From Echinococcus granulosus (Eukaryota > Platyhelminthes > Cestoda > Cyclophyllidea > Taeniidae), in the NCBI RefSeq assembly GCF_000524195.1, contig NW_020170428.1, forward strand, positions 314,226 through 367,375: a DNA stretch of 53,150 bases, read 5' to 3'. This document shows, piece by piece, positions 48,956 to 53,150 of this stretch (position 1 is its first letter; every line of letters begins with the position of its first letter). The position numbers and the translations under genes are program-made. The notes under the pieces were generated by a model, which saw only the letters and a program-made list of their open reading frames with translations, was not told the origin of the DNA and searched no databases.

Positions 48956-51060
48956 ATGGTCAAAAATGATTGCAGTGTATTCATCACTTCCACAGAGAAT
49001 GATCCTCCTCCTGTGCAGTCTCGCCGTCAGGTGTTTATGGTGAGACAGGAGTTTCACGCGCTGGCCAAATATCCACAAGATTTAACTACCGTGGGTGTGT
49101 GTGAGTCGGGAACCTTTGCGGTTGACACAGTCGCGGAGCCGTCTTTCAAACGTCGACTCGATGAGTGGTGTGTGTGAATTGTACCGGATCATACCTGGCA
49201 TGTGTGCCAGCAAATGCGGGTAGTGTAAGAATTTGGCAATTTCTACTGTGTGTGATACCGACGCATGGACATGACATTTTACGGGGTCCCGGTTTGACCT
49301 GCATGACCTTACATTTTGAAATCCGGCTGCCAGGGTTTGATGGTGACTTTTCATTGAGCTAATGGTCTTCATTTCGGCTGAATAACACCGGGATCTGGCG
49401 AAGGTCCCTTGAACCCCTTCCCCTCCGATTTCCACTTTTTTTCTTTTATGACAAGACAGTGGGTTTGTTCATTTGTTCTTTTGCAGCATCATCGAACCAA
49501 CTTCTCTCTCTCTAAAATCCATGCTCCGCACCTTCACATCCTGGTTACTGGTCCTCAAGACACCTCGATATTCACGGATACTGTTTGCGGAAGTCAATTC
49601 ATGACTCCTACCGATTTAATCCCTCAGTTAGATGAAACAAATGTGGGACTCTTGGCACAGCTCGTTGCGAGAATTTATAGAGCAACTGCAGAATTCGATT
49701 GTTTATATGAAGCTGGTTCACGCATTGGTTTACTCCATTGGAATGGTACCCTTTACTGTGCTCTGGGCTGCTTTTTCTGCTCTTTGGAGCCCCACATTAT
49801 GGTGGATACAATGGTGGTAGTAAAGGAATTTCCCCTCAAAAATTATCCGGGAAAAATTTGCACTTTGGAATGGGATGACAGGAAGGCACACTGCCTTATC
49901 CTCCGTCACTCCTCGCCTATTTCTCCCAGTAATGAGTACCACCTTGCCTTGACATCAGCATTAGACAGTCATCGAACTCCACGAGAAGTGGACGTCTGGG
50001 AAATAGGGAATGAGGTGGAAATGGAAGTACCTGTTTGCTTCTAGAAACAGGCTTGCGTCCTTATGAGAGGATAGTAGGTTGCGACGATGATAGGCTAACT
50101 CAAGAAAATACCTTCAAACCTCTACTGGAGTTAGATCTCCTCCTCCCTTTCGCCTGATTTGACAAGAGGAACAGGGACAAGCGTTCTTTTCTCCCTATTG
50201 GACTGGAAGAAGCTTCATTACTCCTTCATTACCATATTTCTCGTTAGACGTAGCTCCTCTGCCTCCTATCTTGTTGACATTAAAAAAAGGCGGAAGCCCA
50301 GTCTATGTCATGGAAACCACCTTTCAATGGCTCCACCACGCCACAAGACTGGGGCTGAAGCGCTGCGTGTCATCAAAGGTATGAAGCCGTGGACAGTTCC
50401 CTCAACGAGTTTTGAAACACAAAATAGGATCACCAAGTCGCTGCTTATTGTTGCATATGAGCAAAACCCATGCCTTCTGTACTCTCCACAACCCCACCCT
50501 TCCAGCAGTTCATGTAGATGCAGATGGAACATTCCAGTGCCTACCTTAACCATCACACTAGTGTGCGTCTAGTCAGGATGAGAGGATTTGCCTCCCCTGA
50601 CGAGATTCACCACCAAAGTAGTCAACTGGTTCAAACCATTCCTGAGTTACATGCTCCGTCACCTCGCCTCCTGTAGCTTTGGAACGGAGTTAAACATCGC
50701 GACAAAGCAAAACGGCAATAACCTAGTGTTGCCAGGTCGACAGATGGGGTTGCGCGAAGAGTAGCTCCGAACACCCTCATAAACTTGGAACGCGTTTCAT
50801 CCATACCGTGCCTGGAACACTTGTCCTGACACATACTAACGTATTTCTTTTTTAACCATTTTAGATTCCAGCGCTACCATAGTTCACGCCACGACATGTA
50901 TTTTTCTATCCTCGTCCGATCAGCAGTAACAACAGATACTTTCTTTTTAAAAAGAAACAATCCCATCATCCTTCTTCCTTCAGAACTTCACAACCTTATG
51001 GTAGAGGTAAAAAAAGAAAGAAAACTCTTTACTCTAAACGCACGATTTACATTGCCTTAG
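48956..51060 (+). CDS. MED14-like (Mediator tail/scaffold subunit) middle and C-terminal exons, model incomplete
   Basis: Candidate exons: 48956-49173 (MVKNDCSVFITSTEN onward), 49487-49745, 49821-about 49990, about 50249-50379, about 50722-50822 and 50865-51060. From 49487 one frame stays open for 186 codons. After removing a phase-1 intron (49746-49820) it reads HHRTNFSLSKIH, VARIYRATAEF, KEFPLKNYPGKICTLEW. These fall at the same spacing as NNRTWVAELVF, IARLYECVLEF and the VYNYRKLIL...IQW stretch I recall from MED14. Near the end, VARRVAPNTLINL and MYFSIL...NPIILLPS resemble the MED14 C-terminal region, joined by a phase-2 intron 50823-50864. MED14 is the backbone of Mediator. Odd: no room for the N-terminal half, because INPP4 ends at 48586, and several middle joins do not resolve. 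It could be a fragment, a split gene, a pseudogene or an unrelated protein. Confidence 0.35.
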
Positions 51061-51130
51061 TGAAAAGCATTTGGGTGTCGTCATCGTCGGTGTTAACTAG
51101 CAAAATTCCGTCGAATGAGAGCTACACTAG

Positions 51131-51442
51131 CTAGCTAGCTTGATGCAGCCGCCTGTTCAAACTCTCCGTATAGGCCGAGTGGATTGATGTTAGGAATTCA
51201 TCGTCATTCTACAAGGAAATTGCAGAGTGGAGAAAAGTGTTGCAAAATCGAAATGGAGGTCCCCTCCTGTTAACTCACTTCGATCATGTATAGCAGTGCA
51301 GCCTTCAGCTGACTACGAGTGAGCCCCTCGACAGAGTTGGTGGAAGTTGCCTTGCTGTCCTGCCTAATCATCTTGGCTTCGTTCCGCAGCCGTCGTAACA
51401 GCTCTTCATTCACCTTATCTTCATTTTCCTTTTTTGAGAAAA
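51131..51442 (-). CDS. DCP1: DCP1 exons 5-6, C-terminal trimerisation region
   Basis: Exon 5 (51279-51442) encodes a Lys/Glu/Arg-rich helix and LTRSQLKAALLYMIE. After a 70-nt intron, exon 6 (51131-51208) encodes NDDEFLTSIHSAYTESL, a short basic tail and the stop TAG at 51133-51131. Known for the family: this helix assembles DCP1 trimers. Confidence 0.92.
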
Positions 51443-53017
51443 CTTGGGGAAAAGAAAATCAGTTTGGAGTTTTATGGGGAAATATCCAAATAACAATAGT
51501 CTTAAAGTTCTTTTACGATTCGGAAATCAATTAACCCTCTAAGGGAGCAATGCTGCCAACAGTCACAGGTGGAGGGCATCCGTTGTGAATAATGGACTGC
51601 TGGGATCAACGGAAGTTACTGAAATTGCTTCAACTACTAAAAAGTGCTCCAAGCCTCACACCGTCCCATGTTGCGGTTACGCAGGTACTTTACGACAAGC
51701 GGCCGTCCAATCTTCATCCCTGATACCCAAGTGAATCCCCACTATGATGCAGTCTGGTACTATGGGATCCCGTCCGAGTTCAAGACCAAGACGATGAGCA
51801 TTCTTGTTGTGGCGTAAGGAGTATTACATTATCCTTGATGATGTGGCTTGGTCACTTGCGGTTCACGCAGGAACACGATGCGAAGAAGGGCCGAGAAAAT
51901 GCTCAAAATAAGACTAAGGGGTGCGTTACCTATCTGTCAGCTATTTTGTGCATTCGGAAAGAAACCACTTCTAGGCACACAGGAAAAAGCCGTGGGTAAG
52001 GCTCATCCCTCACCTGGTATGGAAGTCACAGCTTCCTCCATCTTTGGTGTGGTCGCCTCTTTCAGCGTTCGTTCCAAGTCAGAAGCAAACTGGCAATCTG
52101 TCGAGTCTGAGATAGGCGGGGCATCCATGGCGCTAGATTTTAGGAAATGCACCCACGTTAGTGGCATTGGAAAGATTTCAATCAATCTAAAAACTTGTGC
52201 ATACATGTGGGACAGGTGGAATTTTAGAGAGTTTGATGGATCTAGCGCAGGAGTGACAGACTTTGAGGAATCTAGAAGATGGAAGAAGATGGCAGACCTA
52301 CCGTCCTCATTTATAGAACGCTAAAAAAGTTAAAAAAAGACGGGATTCAGTACATGTTGTGGGAAATTGAAAAATAGACGGTGTAGACCTTCACTCACTT
52401 CAAATTCCTCTGATGCGGAAGATAGGAGTTGACGAATATTTGGACCTGGGGAAGTTATTTTAACAGCTTCATCGAGTGAAGTCTTCTCAGGAGGTAGGAA
52501 GAAAACGTCTTTAGCAGCTTTCTCCTTAAAACTAATGCTATTGATCACCCTGCGATAAATTTTGAAAAGGTAGACTTAGAATGATTAAAAGTGTTTCAGC
52601 AGTCCATGTAAACATGATTACCTTTTGAGAAGCTCATAAATGCGTTTGCAATCGTTTGAAACACAAAACCACATAGAGAAAATCGTGAGTGATGTTCTGT
52701 AGAAAATGTGTGGAGGTCGCAGTAGAATCTCCAGAGTTGAAGTGATAGGTTGAGTGGAATTTTTTGACGAGTCATTCCGATTTATGACGTGAAATACATA
52801 CTGGGGATTTGAGCTCCGTTCACAAACAAATAAAACCCCACCAATATCGGTTTTTTCCTAGAATTATAACACTATTAATATATTGAAAAAGGCTTACCCA
52901 CTCCAGTTTCAACCTACTGAAAACGTAAAGATGTACACCGGGGGATTTGTCCAGAATTGCAACGCACTCCTTATCAAACAATTGTACAACCGACAGGTCA
53001 ATCTGACCATCATCCAT
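51131..53017 (-). CDS. DCP1: mRNA-decapping complex subunit DCP1, six exons
   Basis: Exons in gene order: 52898-53017, 52622-52857, 52399-52549, 52014-52089 (start uncertain), 51279-51442, 51131-51208. Phases agree; the total is 825 nt (274 aa plus stop). Known role: cytoplasmic activator of the DCP2 decapping enzyme in 5'-3' mRNA decay and P-bodies. Residues 1-120 read as an EVH1 domain: VVQLFDKECVAILDKSPGVH, LYVFSRLKLEW, EKTDIGGVLFV, FHVINRND, FYRTSLTIFSMWFCVSNDCK. The end, LTRSQLKAALLYMIENDDEF then LTSIHSAYTESL, matches the DCP1 trimerisation helix. An in-frame stop precedes the ATG. The protein is shorter than vertebrate DCP1A/B because the middle is reduced. Exon 4 could instead start at a neighbouring AG paired with a downstream donor in exon 3. 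Confidence 0.92.
52622..53017 (-). CDS. DCP1: DCP1 exons 1-2, EVH1 domain
   Basis: Exon 1 (52898-53017) ends at a Trp codon followed by GTAAGC. A 40-nt intron (52858-52897) leads to exon 2, which starts EKTDIGGVLFVCERSS. The W-EKT-EGTLFVY pattern of DCP1 EVH1 domains is clear across the junction. Exon 2 ends after NDCKRIYELLK, the last EVH1 helix. Confidence 0.93.
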
Positions 53018-53150
53018 CCTCGTATAGGATTAGACCAAATTTATTTTATATGACGGGGTGCCAATTTGAGCTATTCAAACAAAAATGCGAAATTCAAAAA
53101 ACGAACTTAATTATGCTATAATAAAAAACAAGAATTTATTTTTCTTAAAT
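53018..53150. other. DCP1 upstream flank at window end
   Basis: 133 bp of AT-rich sequence upstream of the DCP1 start codon, with an in-frame stop just before the ATG. Probably 5' UTR and promoter; no clear element seen. Confidence 0.5.

Noticed and set aside
49632..49820. Hydrophobic 62-aa frame on plus resembling membrane helices
   Set aside because: It is the +1 shadow of the long frame from 49487. The Trp/Leu richness comes from TGG and CTT content.
50631..50834. 67-aa open frame on minus
   Set aside because: Antisense to the MED14-like exon; no domain and no place in DCP1.
1..53150. CRISPR arrays, operons, bacterial-type defence systems, viral genes
   Set aside because: No spaced direct repeats of that kind, introns throughout, and no viral or prokaryotic proteins recognised.

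Overview
This is a eukaryotic (metazoan) window with long spliced genes. All four gene models were built by hand from reading frames, GT-AG splice sites, exon phases and recognisable protein motifs. Very short introns (36-42 nt) beside kilobase introns, AT-rich non-coding DNA and dispersed degenerate ATGG-type minisatellites suggest a flatworm, perhaps a cestode. The taxonomic call is inference only.

Layout: (1) 1-8493, no recognisable gene, the downstream flank of gene 2. (2) 8494-28954, minus strand, a MEIS/Homothorax TALE homeobox gene in 12 coding exons; the joined exons give 2418 nt (805 aa plus stop) with every phase matching. (3) 28955-38576, about 9.6 kb of non-coding DNA with repeats, upstream of both divergent genes. 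(4) 38577-48586, plus strand, an INPP4-type inositol-3,4-bisphosphate 4-phosphatase with an N-terminal PH domain, a C2-like region and the CKSAKDRT active site; about 20 exons, 3000 nt (999 aa plus stop) if the proposed 5-nt first coding exon is right. (5) 48956-51060, plus strand, incompletely resolved exons that resemble the middle and C-terminal part of Mediator subunit MED14 and lack a visible N-terminal half. (6) 51131-53017, minus strand, mRNA-decapping activator DCP1 in six exons (274 aa), with an EVH1 domain and a C-terminal trimerisation helix.

The genes are unrelated in pathway: a developmental transcription factor, a phosphoinositide phosphatase, a transcription coactivator fragment and an mRNA-decay factor. 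There is no operon logic. INPP4 and the MED14-like exons run tail to head, and the MED14-like exons and DCP1 converge with stop codons about 70 bp apart. The most interesting points are the MED14-like piece without its front half, palindromic TGACA half-sites and a TALE/Hox-like motif cluster inside homothorax intron 1, the six-copy family of ATGG/CCAT arrays (one holding a 100-N assembly gap), and the cluster of micro-introns in INPP4. I see no CRISPR array, no bacterial-type system and no convincing intact transposon.
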